Part shown: positions 1 to 8,706 of the stretch, in pieces
Numbering within the stretch: the first letter of the stretch is position 1
How the letters are laid out: every line of letters begins with the position of its first letter
From: Microbacterium aerolatum
Lineage (GTDB): Bacteria > Actinomycetota > Actinomycetes > Actinomycetales > Microbacteriaceae
NCBI RefSeq assembly: GCF_007988825.1
Contig: NZ_BJUW01000001.1
Coordinates: forward strand, 1 to 64,000
Reading direction: 5' to 3'
Length of the DNA: 64,000 nt
Notes under the pieces: generated by a model
Databases searched by the model: none
What the model was told of the DNA's origin: nothing
The model's input: the letters and a program-made list of their open reading frames with translations, nothing else
Program-made: the position numbers and the translations under genes

Positions 1-1
1 G

Positions 2-15
2 CCCCCCCCCCCCCC
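2..15. repeat. poly-C homopolymer tract (14 C)
   Basis: An uninterrupted run of 14 C lies 11 bases downstream of the mtlA stop codon, at the very edge of the window. It may be a real slippage-prone tract in the 3' region of the PTS operon, or a contig-end or assembly artefact. Nothing upstream is visible to decide. Confidence 0.6.
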
Positions 16-26
16 GCCGCATGGGA

Positions 27-1652
27 TTACTCGCCGGATTCCTTCTGCTCGCGCACCATCTCGACGACCTCTTCATACTGCGGCGCATTCATGAAGTTGT
101 CGACCGATACGTGCAGCGAGTCCGGGGACTTGCTCTTCGCGCGATCCGTCAGTTGCTGCTGCGTGATCACCAGGTCGGCTGTGCCGTCGAGGTTCGCGAT
201 GGCCTGGTTGGTGACCTTGACGTCCTCGATTCCGGCCTTCTTCAGCTTGTTGCGCAGCACGCTCGCGCCCATCGCCGACGACCCCATGCCGGCGTCGCAC
301 GCGAACACGATGTTCTGGATGGGTGCGGTGGCGACGGCCGTGGCCGTCGTGCCCGCTGCGCCCGTCGCACCGGCGCTCGCGGCGAGGTTCGAAAGGTGCT
401 CGGACTTCTTGCCCTTGTTCGCCTCGGTCTGCGCGATGGCGGCGCCGAACGTGTCGGACTCGGCAGCCAGGTCGCGCTTGCGCGATGCCCGCAGGATGAC
501 CGCGGTGATCAGGAACGTCACCACGGCGGCGATGATCACCGACAGGTAGACGACCACCAGGTTCCATACGCCGGGGCCGATGGCGGCCGCGGTGACGGCG
601 ATGATGCTTCCTGGAGCAGCCGGGAAGGCGAGTCCACCGCCCAGCAGCATGTTCGTCGTCACACCGGAGGCGCCACCCGCGATGAGGGCGAGGATGGTGA
701 TCGGCTTGCTCAGCGCGTAGGGGAAGTAGATCTCGTGGATGCCACCGAAGAACTGGATGATCGCAGCACCAGGAGCGGATGCCTTCGCTGCGCCGACGCC
801 GAAGAACGTGAACGCCATCAGCAGGCCGAGGCCGGGGCCGGGGTTCGCCTCGATGAGGAACAGGATCGACTTGCCGGTCTCCGTCGCCTGCTCGATGCCG
901 AGCGGGGTGAAGACGCCGTGGTTGATGGCGTTGTTCAGGAACAGCACCTTCGCGGGCTCGACGATGATCGACACCAGCGGCAGCAGCTGCAGCGACACCA
1001 GCCAGTCGACGGCCGCACCGAGAACGGTGCTGATGCCGAGCATGACCGGACCGAAGGCGAAGAAGCCCGCGATGGCGAGGATCATGCCCAGGATGCCTGC
1101 GGAGAAGTTGTTCACCAGCATCTCGAAGCCGGCCCTGATCTTGCCGTCCCAGAGCTTGTCCATCTGCTTGGTGATCCAGGCCGCGAGCGGGCCCATGATC
1201 ATCGCACCGAGGAACATCGGGATGTTGGTGCCGACGATGACGCCCATGGTGGCGATCGTGGCGACGACGCCGCCGCGCTCGCCGTAGACCATGCGTCCAC
1301 CGGTGTTCGCGATGAGCAGCGGCAGCAGGTAGGTGACCATGGGGCCCACGAGTCCGACATAGGCGAGGATGTTTCCGCCATCGCCCTCGGCCACAGCGGT
1401 CATGGCGCCCTGCCACAGGATGACGCCGGAATCGCCGCCGCCGCCGATGATCTCGGCGACCGGCGCCCAGTGCCAGCCGAACGGGCTGTCCGCGCCGAAG
1501 AACCCGGCGGGGATGAAGAGCATGGTGATGAATCCCCATGCGATGAATGCAGCGATGTTCGGCATGATCATTCCGGAGAGGAAGGTGCCGAACCTCTGCA
1601 CTCCGACTCTGAGACCACCCGGTTTCCGGGCGGCGGTTGACGTCGTCGTCAT
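27..1652 (-). CDS. mtlA: PTS mannitol transporter subunit IICB
   Basis: Membrane permease and phosphotransfer subunit that imports mannitol as mannitol-1-phosphate. It has 541 residues. Residues about 1-370 form the hydrophobic IIC domain and carry the mannitol-family motif GGIHEIYFPY. After a Lys/Ala/Thr-rich linker, residues about 445-541 form IIB, with the phospho-accepting Cys452 in the loop CDAGMGSS. There is no fused IIA; the nearest IIA domain is at the C-terminus of the divergent regulator at 4071. It is the last gene of a leftward operon and its ATG overlaps the Enzyme I stop by 4 bases. Substrate specificity is by family resemblance; a related hexitol is possible. Confidence 0.93.
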   Translation of the reverse strand: MTTTSTAARKPGGLRVGVQRFGTFLSGMIMPNIAAFIAWGFITMLFIPAGFFGADSPFGWHWAPVAEIIGGGGDSGVILWQGAMTAVAEGDGGNILAYVGLVGPMVTYLLPLLIANTGGRMVYGERGGVVATIATMGVIVGTNIPMFLGAMIMGPLAAWITKQMDKLWDGKIRAGFEMLVNNFSAGILGMILAIAGFFAFGPVMLGISTVLGAAVDWLVSLQLLPLVSIIVEPAKVLFLNNAINHGVFTPLGIEQATETGKSILFLIEANPGPGLGLLMAFTFFGVGAAKASAPGAAIIQFFGGIHEIYFPYALSKPITILALIAGGASGVTTNMLLGGGLAFPAAPGSIIAVTAAAIGPGVWNLVVVYLSVIIAAVVTFLITAVILRASRKRDLAAESDTFGAAIAQTEANKGKKSEHLSNLAASAGATGAAGTTATAVATAPIQNIVFACDAGMGSSAMGASVLRNKLKKAGIEDVKVTNQAIANLDGTADLVITQQQLTDRAKSKSPDSLHVSVDNFMNAPQYEEVVEMVREQKESGE

Positions 1653-3334
1653 GATGTCGTCTCTTTCTGGTGGGAGGGTAGGGCCGCGGCGGCTTCTGCC
1701 ACGGCGTTGCGGGCACCGGCGGCGTCGTCCGCCGCCAGTGCGACCTCTGCTAGGCTCCGTGCCTCGTCGAGGGTGCGCTCGGAGAGCGCGAGTCTGACGT
1801 CGGCGAGTGCCGACGGAGCCATCGACAGGCTTGTTGCGCCGAGGCCCACGAGGACCAGGGCGAGCAGCGGGTCAGCGGCGGCCTCGCCGCAGACGCCCAC
1901 CGGCTTGCCCGTGCGAGCGCCGGCGGCGCCGACCTCGCCGACCAGGCGCAGCACCGCGGGGTGCCACGGGTCCTGGAATCCGGCGACCGAGCCGAGCATG
2001 CGGTCGGCGGCCATCGTGTACTGCGTGAGGTCGTTCGTGCCGATCGAGGCGAAGTCGGCGTGTGCGAGCACCCGGTCGGCGAGCAGCGCGCTAGCGGGGA
2101 CCTCGACCATGACTCCTGCCGTCTTCAGCCCGTACTCGCGGGCGAGATCGGTGAAGTACTTCGTCTCCTCGACTGTGGTGACCATGGGGGCCATGACCCA
2201 CAGGTCGGCGTTCGTTGCGGCATCCGCCTCGGCGAGCGCCGTGAGCTGCTCACGGAGGATGTCCTCGCTGGCGCGCAGCGACCGCAGGCCCCGGAGGCCC
2301 AGCGCGGGGTTCTCTTCGTGTGCGTCGTTGAGGAAGGCCAGCGGCTTGTCGGCGCCGGCATCCAGCATCCGCACGACGACCTTCTTGTCACCGAACGCGG
2401 CCAGCAGTTCGCGGTAAGTCGCGCTCTGCTCGGCGACCGTCGGCGCCTGGGAGGCGGAGAGGAACAGGAACTCGGTGCGGAACAGCCCAACGCCCTCGGC
2501 ACCCCTGGCGACTGCCTCGGCCGCGTCGGCGGGCTTGCCGAGGTTGGCGAGGAGGGCGATAGCCGTGCCGTCGGCGAGGGAACCGGGGGAGGGCGGCGCG
2601 TCGACCGCCGCGGCACGGGCGGCGGCCCGCGCCTCGGCGCGCTCGAGCTGCGCGGCGGACGGGTCGGTGGTGACCGTGCCCGCGGCGGCATCCACGATCA
2701 CTGTGGTGCCGTTCGCGAGCGTCGTCGCCTCCACCGCGCCGACGATCGCGACGATGCCCTTCTCCCTGGCGAGGATCGCCGTGTGCGAGGTGGGTCCGCC
2801 GTCGGTGGTGATCAGGGCGAGCACCTGCTCGAGGTTCAGCAGCGCCGTGTCGGCGGGCGCGAGGTCGCGCGCGACCAGCACGAACGGGTGACCGGGGTCG
2901 GGGACGCCTGGAGCGTCGACCCCGCGCAGGCGCGCGAGGACACGCTGGGCGATGTCGTCTAGGTCGGCGGCGCGCTCGCCGAGGTAGCCGCCGACGGCTT
3001 CGAGGGTCGCGCGGAAGCCCGCGAAGGCATCGTGCACGGCCCACTCTGCTGTGCTGCCGTCGTCGATGCGGGTGTCCACCTCGTCCTGCAGGGTCGGGTC
3101 CTCGGCGATCATCGCCTGGGCCTCCAGCACCTCCTGGGCGGAGCCGCCGGCGGTCTCGGCGCGCTGCTGCAGTTCAGCGGCGACCGCCGCGACGGCCTCC
3201 CTGGCGCGGGTGCGCTCGGCATCTGCTCCGACGGCGCTCGGTGTCTTCTCGGGTGCGGGGAGCGCCTCTGCCATCCGCACGACCGGGCCCTGGGCGACGC
3301 CCTGCCCGATGCCGACGCCGCGCAGCTCGGTCAT
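1649..3334 (-). CDS. ptsI: PTS Enzyme I (phosphoenolpyruvate-protein phosphotransferase)
   Basis: Cytoplasmic enzyme that takes phosphate from phosphoenolpyruvate and passes it to HPr. It has 561 residues, close to the usual ~570. The N-terminal swivel domain carries His184 in GGPTSHTAILAREKG, and the C-terminal PEP-binding barrel carries Cys482 in PVGVCGEAAADP. It shares one base with the HPr gene upstream and overlaps mtlA by 4 bases, so translation is probably coupled. Encoding the general PTS enzyme inside a sugar-specific operon suggests that this cell runs few PTS sugars or that this is its main PTS locus. Confidence 0.95.
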   Translation of the reverse strand: MTELRGVGIGQGVAQGPVVRMAEALPAPEKTPSAVGADAERTRAREAVAAVAAELQQRAETAGGSAQEVLEAQAMIAEDPTLQDEVDTRIDDGSTAEWAVHDAFAGFRATLEAVGGYLGERAADLDDIAQRVLARLRGVDAPGVPDPGHPFVLVARDLAPADTALLNLEQVLALITTDGGPTSHTAILAREKGIVAIVGAVEATTLANGTTVIVDAAAGTVTTDPSAAQLERAEARAAARAAAVDAPPSPGSLADGTAIALLANLGKPADAAEAVARGAEGVGLFRTEFLFLSASQAPTVAEQSATYRELLAAFGDKKVVVRMLDAGADKPLAFLNDAHEENPALGLRGLRSLRASEDILREQLTALAEADAATNADLWVMAPMVTTVEETKYFTDLAREYGLKTAGVMVEVPASALLADRVLAHADFASIGTNDLTQYTMAADRMLGSVAGFQDPWHPAVLRLVGEVGAAGARTGKPVGVCGEAAADPLLALVLVGLGATSLSMAPSALADVRLALSERTLDEARSLAEVALAADDAAGARNAVAEAAAALPSHQKETTS

Positions 3335-3615
3335 CAGGCAGGCTCCTGGTCGTGGTCTGTCGTGAGCAGCTCGGTCAGCGTGTCCAGCACGCCCTCAGCG
3401 CCGTCGCCGTCGGCCGTGAGTGTCACGTAGTCGCCGTGCTCGACGGCGAGCGCGATGACGCCGAGGATGCTGGCGGCGTTGACCGGCTTGCCGGAGTCCT
3501 TCGCGATGGTCACCGGGATGCCGGCATCCTTCGCCGCCTGCGCGAACAGCTTCGCCGGGCGGGCGTGCAGCCCGTGGGAGGAGCCGATGCGGACGGTGCG
3601 GGAGATCTCGGTCAT
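3334..3615 (-). CDS. ptsH: HPr family phosphocarrier protein
   Basis: Small phosphocarrier that moves phosphate from Enzyme I to sugar-specific IIA domains. It has 93 residues. The active-site His17 lies in SSHGLHARPA. The segment NAASILGVIAL aligns with the region that holds the regulatory Ser46 in Gram-positive HPr. The C-terminus (DHDQEPA) runs a few residues past the usual fold. The start overlaps the stop of the upstream IIB gene by 4 bases. A second HPr is encoded at 6014-6277. Confidence 0.94.
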   Translation of the reverse strand: MTEISRTVRIGSSHGLHARPAKLFAQAAKDAGIPVTIAKDSGKPVNAASILGVIALAVEHGDYVTLTADGDGAEGVLDTLTELLTTDHDQEPA

Positions 3616-3929
3616 GATGTTCCTTTCGCAGTGGACGGGGAATCAGTCAGCGCGGTCTCGGCGATCGTGAGGGTTCGCGTGCCGTCGCGGTCGCCGAAGA
3701 CATCGTCGGGGAGGACCGCCACACGGGCGGATGTCGACGCGCGGATCGCGTCCACGCGGTCGGCCAGATGCGGGCCGATCAGCACGAGATCGGCGAACGA
3801 CGACGGGATCGTGCGTTCGGTGCCGGCGGAAGTCTGCCAGTCGCGGCCGGCGGCAGTGGCGGCCTGTCGCAGACGCTGCGCCACGAAGGTGCTCGACGCG
3901 CCCGCGCCGCACACCACCAGGATCCTCAT
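3612..3929 (-). CDS. PTS IIB-type subunit (lactose/cellobiose or galactitol-like fold)
   Basis: First gene of the leftward PTS operon, 105 residues. It starts MRILVVCGAGASSTFVAQRL, a Rossmann-like IIB start with a phospho-accepting Cys7 in the P-loop. An upstream extension of the frame exists, but this ATG begins exactly at the IIB fold and has an AGGTGG-type ribosome site. No stand-alone IIC of the matching family is nearby and the mannitol permease already carries its own IIB. Its role is therefore unclear: a partner of a distant permease, or a regulatory phosphate acceptor for the divergent PRD regulator. Confidence 0.85.
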   Translation of the reverse strand: MRILVVCGAGASSTFVAQRLRQAATAAGRDWQTSAGTERTIPSSFADLVLIGPHLADRVDAIRASTSARVAVLPDDVFGDRDGTRTLTIAETALTDSPSTAKGTS

Positions 3930-3954
3930 CGATGCCACCTCTTCTACGCGCCTG

Positions 3955-3987
3955 CTCAGGCTTCCTCCATTCTGGGAAAAGCCTGAG
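3955..3987. promoter_or_regulatory. 9-bp inverted repeat in the PTS divergent promoter region
   Basis: The arms CTCAGGCTT (3955-3963) and AAGCCTGAG (3979-3987) are perfect complements separated by 15 bases, between the divergent IIB gene and the PRD regulator. The position suits an operator for that regulator. A leader hairpin on the PTS side is less likely because the repeat lies 26 bases upstream of the IIB start. Confidence 0.5.
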
Positions 3988-4057
3988 AGGGGTGCCACCA
4001 CGTTCCTTTCCGCCCCTGCGGAACCTGCGCTTCCCGCCCGCCGAGCGCACGTGCTGG

Positions 4058-4063
4058 CATCAT
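4058..4063 (+). promoter_or_regulatory. -10-like hexamer for the PRD regulator, probable leaderless start
   Basis: CATCAT ends 7 bases before the ATG at 4071. This favours 4071 over the in-frame ATG at 4062, which overlaps the hexamer. The leading T of a consensus -10 is missing. Confidence 0.35.
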
Positions 4064-4070
4064 GGGATGC

Positions 4071-5993
4071 ATGTCGCGACAGCGCCAGGACCGGCTCCTG
4101 CAGACCCTGCTCCGGCAGGACGAGTGGGCCACCGCGGCGAGCCTCGCCGACCTGCTGGGCGTGACGCCGCGCAGCATCCGCTCGTATGTCGCGGCGCTGA
4201 ACGCCAGGACGCCGGAGACCGATGCCGTCGAGTCCGGGCCGGCCGGTTACCGGGCGGGCCCCGGGGCCCATGACGCGCTGCGGGCGCGGGTCACCGGAGA
4301 CTCCGCACCGCGCGACCGCCTGCACACGGTCGTTCGGATGCTGCTGGATGCCACCGACGGCATCGACGTCTACGAGACCGCCGACCGCATGCACGTCAGC
4401 GAGGCGACGCTGGAATCCGATCTCGCAAGGGTCCGCGGGCTGCTCGACGGCATGGATCTACGGCTGGAGCGCGACCGCGAGATCGTGCGCCTGCGCGGGG
4501 CGGAGGTCGCCCAGCGGCGCCTGCTCAGCAGGCTCGCCCACGACGAGATGGATGCCGGCTCGTTCCACCCCGAAAGCATCCGGCGGGCACTGACCGGCAC
4601 CGCCGTCGCCGCGCATGCCGTCGGCCCGTTCAAGACGGCGCTGGTGCGCGAGCTCGGCGGACTCGGGTACTACGTCAACGAGATGGCGATCTCGGACGTG
4701 CTGCTGCACATCGCGATCGCCGCCGACCGGGTCTCGGCCGGCCGTGCGCTGGAGACGCCCGTCGCCGGAACCTGGGAGGAGATCCCGAAGCTCGGCGCGG
4801 TGATCCGCGACCTGGCGTCCGAGCACTTCGGCGTCACCCTCGGAGAGGGCGACAGCGTCCACCTGGCGACGCTGGTGCTGACGCGCGCGATCGCTCCGGG
4901 CCAGGATGCCGCCGCCGACGCGGTGCGCAGCGGAGTGGATCCCGCGATCGAGACCGCGGTGCGCACGGAGATCGTGCAGGCCGCCGCCGACTACCAGGTC
5001 GATCTCGTCGACGAGAAGTTCATCCTGCGCCTCGCGCTGCACGTGCAGAACCTGCTGCGCCGCGCCGACGAGCAGGCCTGGACCCGCAATCCGCTCACCC
5101 GCTCGCTGAAGTCGTCGTACCCGATGATCTTCGAGGTCGCCGTGTCGATCGCCAGCGGTCTGCACGACCGGCTCGGTGCGCCCATCCACGACGATGAGAT
5201 CGCGTACATCGCCATGCACATCGGCGGTCGGCTCGAGCGCAGCCGCAAGGCCGAGTCGATCCTCACGGCCACGATCGTCTGCCCCGGCTATTACGAGCTT
5301 CACGAGCTGCTGCGCTCCAGCGTCGACCGATCGCTGGGCTCATCGGTCGAAGTGACGGGCGTCGTCACCACCGTGGATCCCGACTGGGGGAGCATCGACA
5401 CCGACCTGGTTCTCACGACCATTGATCCGGGCGCGAGCGGCGATCGCTACGTGCGCATCCAGCCGTTCCTCACGGACGCCGACATCGAGCGGGTGTCGCA
5501 GACCGCTGCGCGCCTGCGCCGTGCCCGGCGGCTGAACCGGCTGCGCGAAGAGCTCTCCCGCTACTTCTCCGCGGACGCGTACCTGCATCCGCTGCCCGAT
5601 GAGGGCGCCGAGGCGATCATCCGCCGCCTCGGCGGGATGCTGACGGCGTCCGGCATGATCGGCGACGACTACGTGGAGAACACCATCACCAGGGAACGGA
5701 TGTCGTCGACGGCGTTCACCGACGCGCTCGCCGTGCCCCACGCGCTGCAGATGACCGCCGAACGCACCGCCATCGCCATCGGGGTCGCGGACGGGTCCGT
5801 CGCATGGGGCGACGGACGCGTGCAGGTCGTCGCGCTCGCCGCGTTCAGCGAGAGCGACCGGACGGCGTTCCAGACCGTGTTCGAGCAGCTGGTCGAGGTG
5901 TTCAGCGAACGCGACAGCGTGCAGCGGATCGTCCGTCGAGGCACCACGTTCGAGGCGTTCCTCGACGAGCTCGTCGCAGTGATCGACGGCTGA
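4071..5993 (+). CDS. PRD-containing transcriptional regulator with EIIA domain (MtlR/BglG class)
   Basis: PTS-responsive regulator of 640 residues, probably controlling the divergent mannitol PTS operon. Domains in order: N-terminal winged HTH (about 5-60, with SLADLLGVTPRSIRSYVAAL), a second Mga-like HTH (about 85-150), two PRD domains (about 180-390, including EIAYIAMHIGG), a galactitol-IIB-like segment (about 400-480, TIVCPGYYELHEL), and a mannitol/fructose EIIA domain (about 495-640) with the phospho-site His557 in AVPHAL. Phosphorylation of the PRD, IIB and IIA sites normally sets activity in this family. The attached EIIA may also be the only IIA available to the mannitol permease here; that is inference. 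Confidence 0.88.
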   Translation: MSRQRQDRLLQTLLRQDEWATAASLADLLGVTPRSIRSYVAALNARTPETDAVESGPAGYRAGPGAHDALRARVTGDSAPRDRLHTVVRMLLDATDGIDVYETADRMHVSEATLESDLARVRGLLDGMDLRLERDREIVRLRGAEVAQRRLLSRLAHDEMDAGSFHPESIRRALTGTAVAAHAVGPFKTALVRELGGLGYYVNEMAISDVLLHIAIAADRVSAGRALETPVAGTWEEIPKLGAVIRDLASEHFGVTLGEGDSVHLATLVLTRAIAPGQDAAADAVRSGVDPAIETAVRTEIVQAAADYQVDLVDEKFILRLALHVQNLLRRADEQAWTRNPLTRSLKSSYPMIFEVAVSIASGLHDRLGAPIHDDEIAYIAMHIGGRLERSRKAESILTATIVCPGYYELHELLRSSVDRSLGSSVEVTGVVTTVDPDWGSIDTDLVLTTIDPGASGDRYVRIQPFLTDADIERVSQTAARLRRARRLNRLREELSRYFSADAYLHPLPDEGAEAIIRRLGGMLTASGMIGDDYVENTITRERMSSTAFTDALAVPHALQMTAERTAIAIGVADGSVAWGDGRVQVVALAAFSESDRTAFQTVFEQLVEVFSERDSVQRIVRRGTTFEAFLDELVAVIDG

Positions 5994-6013
5994 GCCGCCT
6001 CGACGACGGACGG

Positions 6014-6277
6014 TCAGGCCCGCGGGTCGAGCACGGCCACGAGCTCGTCGAGCACTTGGTCGGCCGACGCTGACGCCGGCGTCTCGAGTCTGACCTCATC
6101 ACCCGCGCTCAGTGCGAGGTCCATCACGGCGAGGACGCTGCCGGCGTCGACCGTGACTCCGGTCGCCGTGGTCAGCGTGATCGGCTGCGCATGGTCGAGC
6201 GCGAGGCGCGCCAGCTCGGCGACCGGCCTGGCATGCATGCCATCCCGAGCGCTGACGACCACATGTCTGATCGGCAT
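6014..6277 (-). CDS. second HPr family phosphocarrier protein
   Basis: HPr-like protein of 87 residues with His15 in DGMHARPVAEL. The Ser46 region reads VDAGSVLAVMDLAL. It is clearly divergent from the HPr at 3334-3615, so the two are old paralogues rather than a fresh duplicate. It faces the PRD regulator tail to tail and has a good AGGAGG ribosome site about 8 bases before the ATG, with a TAGCAT -10-like hexamer at 6298-6303. It may be a dedicated donor for the regulator or for another PTS or PTS-like kinase elsewhere. Confidence 0.88.
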   Translation of the reverse strand: MPIRHVVVSARDGMHARPVAELARLALDHAQPITLTTATGVTVDAGSVLAVMDLALSAGDEVRLETPASASADQVLDELVAVLDPRA

Positions 6278-6310
6278 CGACGCCTCCTCTTCGACAGATG
6301 CTACCGACGC

Positions 6311-6994
6311 TCACGCCGTGACGGCCAGGATCGCTCGCACCAGCACGACCAGCGCTCCGATCCACGCGCACCACAGCATCACCGCGCGGGCCAGCGCCAC
6401 CGGGACGACCCGCACGAGCAGCGCGCCGCCGACGATGCCGGCTGCGGTGCACGCGCCCAGCACCACCACCTCCCAGGTCGGCGACGCCGGCAGACCTCGC
6501 AGGGCCACTGATACGAGCCCGTAGCCGAGGAAGATCACCTGAGCGCTCGCCGCGAACCGGCGCTGCTCCCAGCGGTCGCTGACCGCGTAGGCGGCAAGTG
6601 CAGGTCCGGACAGCCCGCTGGAGCTGTGCATGAAGCCGGCCGCCGCTCCCGCCACGATCGCGCCTCGCCGACCACGGAGCAGCGCGGCCGCCGGGCTGCT
6701 CAGGCGAGGTCCGAGAAGGGCGACGATCGCCATGGCCGCGATCACGAACAACAGCGCCGGTTCAGGCAGCAGGCGTGTCATCAGCGCCCCGAACGGCGCA
6801 GCGAGCAGGCCGGCACCGAGAAGCCACAGCGTTCGGGGCCAGTCCACGTGCTGCCAGGCGGATGGCAGGGCGAACGCCGAGGCGATCACCGCGAGCAGCA
6901 CCGCGAGGGTCACCCCTTCGACCGCGCCGTACACGAGCACGATCGGGCCGATCAGCACGAGCACGAACGCGAGGCCGGTGACGCGCTGGATCAC
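6311..6994 (-). CDS. sulfite exporter TauE/SafE family permease
   Basis: Polytopic inner-membrane protein with about 7-8 hydrophobic segments and the TauE-type opening GVIQRVTGLAFVLVLIGPIV. From the GTG used here it is 227 residues, slightly short for the family. The open frame continues upstream with a hydrophobic stretch that matches the normal first helix, but no ATG, GTG or TTG occurs there. The best alternative is a CTG at 7036-7034 that overlaps the phosphomannomutase TGA stop (CTGA). The substrate (sulfite, sulfoacetate or another organic anion) cannot be told. Confidence 0.75.
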   Translation of the reverse strand: MIQRVTGLAFVLVLIGPIVLVYGAVEGVTLAVLLAVIASAFALPSAWQHVDWPRTLWLLGAGLLAAPFGALMTRLLPEPALLFVIAAMAIVALLGPRLSSPAAALLRGRRGAIVAGAAAGFMHSSSGLSGPALAAYAVSDRWEQRRFAASAQVIFLGYGLVSVALRGLPASPTWEVVVLGACTAAGIVGGALLVRVVPVALARAVMLWCAWIGALVVLVRAILAVTA

Positions 6995-7032
6995 CCCCGC
7001 GACGGATGCCGCGATCCCGACGATAAGAAGCG

Positions 7033-8706
7033 TCAGGAGCGCTCCTCGAGCAGAGCTCGGACGCCGTCCTCGAGCGCCGCGACGACGCCGGTCGCGTCCG
7101 CGGCGGACGAAGCCTGCGCGTCGAGATAGACCTTGAGCTTCGGCTCCGTGCCGCTGGGGCGGACGATGACGCGCGAGCCGTCGGCGAGCCGGTAGCGCAG
7201 CACGTCACCGGACGGCTGGCCGGCTCCGGCCTGCAGCAGGTCCTCGACGGACTCGACGGCGACAGCACCGATCCTGGTCGGCGGAAGCGTCCGCAGAGCC
7301 AGCATCACCTTGCCGATGATCGAGAGATCGTCGACCCGGACCGAGACCTGCCCGCTCGCGAAGTGGCCATAGGTCTCACCGAGGTCGGCGAGCAGACTCG
7401 CGAGCGTCTCGTCGCGTTCGCGGGCTTCGGCGGCGAGCCCCAGCACCGCGATGGCCGCGGAGATGCCGTCCTTGTCGCGGACGGTCTCCGGGTTCACGAG
7501 GTAGCCGAGCGCCTCCTCGTACCCGAACACCATGCCGGGGGCGCGCGAGATCCACTTGAAGCCGGTCAGCGTCTCGTGGAAGTCGAGGCCGTGGTGCGCG
7601 GCGATCACGCCGAGCCCAGGGGAGGAGACGAGCGAGCACGCCAGCGACGCCCCGGCTGTGCCCTCGGCGGCGCGGGCCGCGCGGGCTCCGAGCAGCAGAC
7701 CGATCTCGTTGCCGCTCAGTCGGCGCCAACCGCCCTCGGCGGACTCGTCGGGGATCGCGACGGCCAGGCGGTCGGCATCCGGGTCGTTGGCGAGGATGAA
7801 GTCGGCGCGGGTCCGGCGACCGGCGGCGAACGCAAGGTCCATCGCGCCGGGCTCCTCGGGGTTGGGGAACGCGACCGTGCGGAAGGTGGGGTCGGGGTTC
7901 AACTGCTCGAACACCGTCTTCGGGCGCGGGTAACCGGCGGCATCGAGGATCCGGGCGAGCGTCTCCCACCCGACGCCGTGCATCGCGGTGTACACCCAGG
8001 TGAGGCCGCGCGCGGACTCCGGCGCCGGCGCGACGGCCGCGGTGGCGGCGACGTAGGCATCCACGATGTCCTCGCCGGCGACCTCGTACCCGCTCGAGCG
8101 GGGGAGCGCGGCGATGTCACCGGCATCCGCCGTGCGCTGGATGTGCGCGGCGATCTCCGCGTCTGCGGGGGCGACGATCTGCGATCCCTCCTCCGCTCCG
8201 CCGAGGTACACCTTGTAGCCGTTGTCGTTCGGCGGGTTGTGGCTCGCGGTCACCATGACCCCGGCATCTGCACCCAGGTGACGCACGGCGAAGGCCAGCA
8301 CCGGCGTCGGCAGCAGGCGGGGGAGCAGGATCGCGCGAAGCCCTGCACCGGCGAACAGCTCGGCGGAGTCCAGCGCGAACCGGCGCGAGTTGCGCCTGCC
8401 GTCGTAGCCGACGACGACCGTCGGCGTCTGGCCGCCGGAGCGTTCGAGCAGGTAGGCGGCGAAGCCGGCGGCGGCCTGAGAGACGAGCACGCGGTTCATC
8501 CGGTTGCTGCCGGCTCCCAGCGCGCCGCGAAGACCCGCCGTGCCGAAGGCGAGCCGGGTGCCGAAGCGGTCGTCGAGGTCGGCGATGGCCGCGGCGTCCC
8601 CCGAGGCGGCACGCGTGATGAGGCCGGCGAGCTCGTCGCGGGTCTCGGCATCCGGGTCCTGACGCAGCCAGGCGCGCGCGGTCTCGAGCCTCTCCTCGAC
8701 GCTCAC
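7033..8706 (-). CDS. pmmB: phospho-sugar mutase (phosphomannomutase/phosphoglucomutase)
   Basis: Alpha-D-phosphohexomutase of 557 residues that interconverts hexose 6- and 1-phosphates. The phosphoserine loop is TASHNPPNDNGYKVY, with catalytic Ser155; the metal-binding loop is DPDADRLAVA; the sugar-ring loop is near GYEEALGY; and the C-terminal phosphate-binding loop is RPSGTEPKLKVY. It overlaps the PNP gene by 4 bases, an arrangement (deoD-pmmB) shared with mycobacteria. Products would feed deoxyribose/ribose-1-phosphate, mannose-1-phosphate and glycan metabolism. Specificity between mannose, glucose and pentose phosphates cannot be fixed from sequence. Confidence 0.92.
   Translation of the reverse strand: MSVEERLETARAWLRQDPDAETRDELAGLITRAASGDAAAIADLDDRFGTRLAFGTAGLRGALGAGSNRMNRVLVSQAAAGFAAYLLERSGGQTPTVVVGYDGRRNSRRFALDSAELFAGAGLRAILLPRLLPTPVLAFAVRHLGADAGVMVTASHNPPNDNGYKVYLGGAEEGSQIVAPADAEIAAHIQRTADAGDIAALPRSSGYEVAGEDIVDAYVAATAAVAPAPESARGLTWVYTAMHGVGWETLARILDAAGYPRPKTVFEQLNPDPTFRTVAFPNPEEPGAMDLAFAAGRRTRADFILANDPDADRLAVAIPDESAEGGWRRLSGNEIGLLLGARAARAAEGTAGASLACSLVSSPGLGVIAAHHGLDFHETLTGFKWISRAPGMVFGYEEALGYLVNPETVRDKDGISAAIAVLGLAAEARERDETLASLLADLGETYGHFASGQVSVRVDDLSIIGKVMLALRTLPPTRIGAVAVESVEDLLQAGAGQPSGDVLRYRLADGSRVIVRPSGTEPKLKVYLDAQASSAADATGVVAALEDGVRALLEERS

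Noticed and set aside
21..1640. Long plus-strand open frame opposite mtlA
   Set aside because: mtlA has clear family motifs; the opposite frame is repetitive Asp/Arg/Gly sequence.
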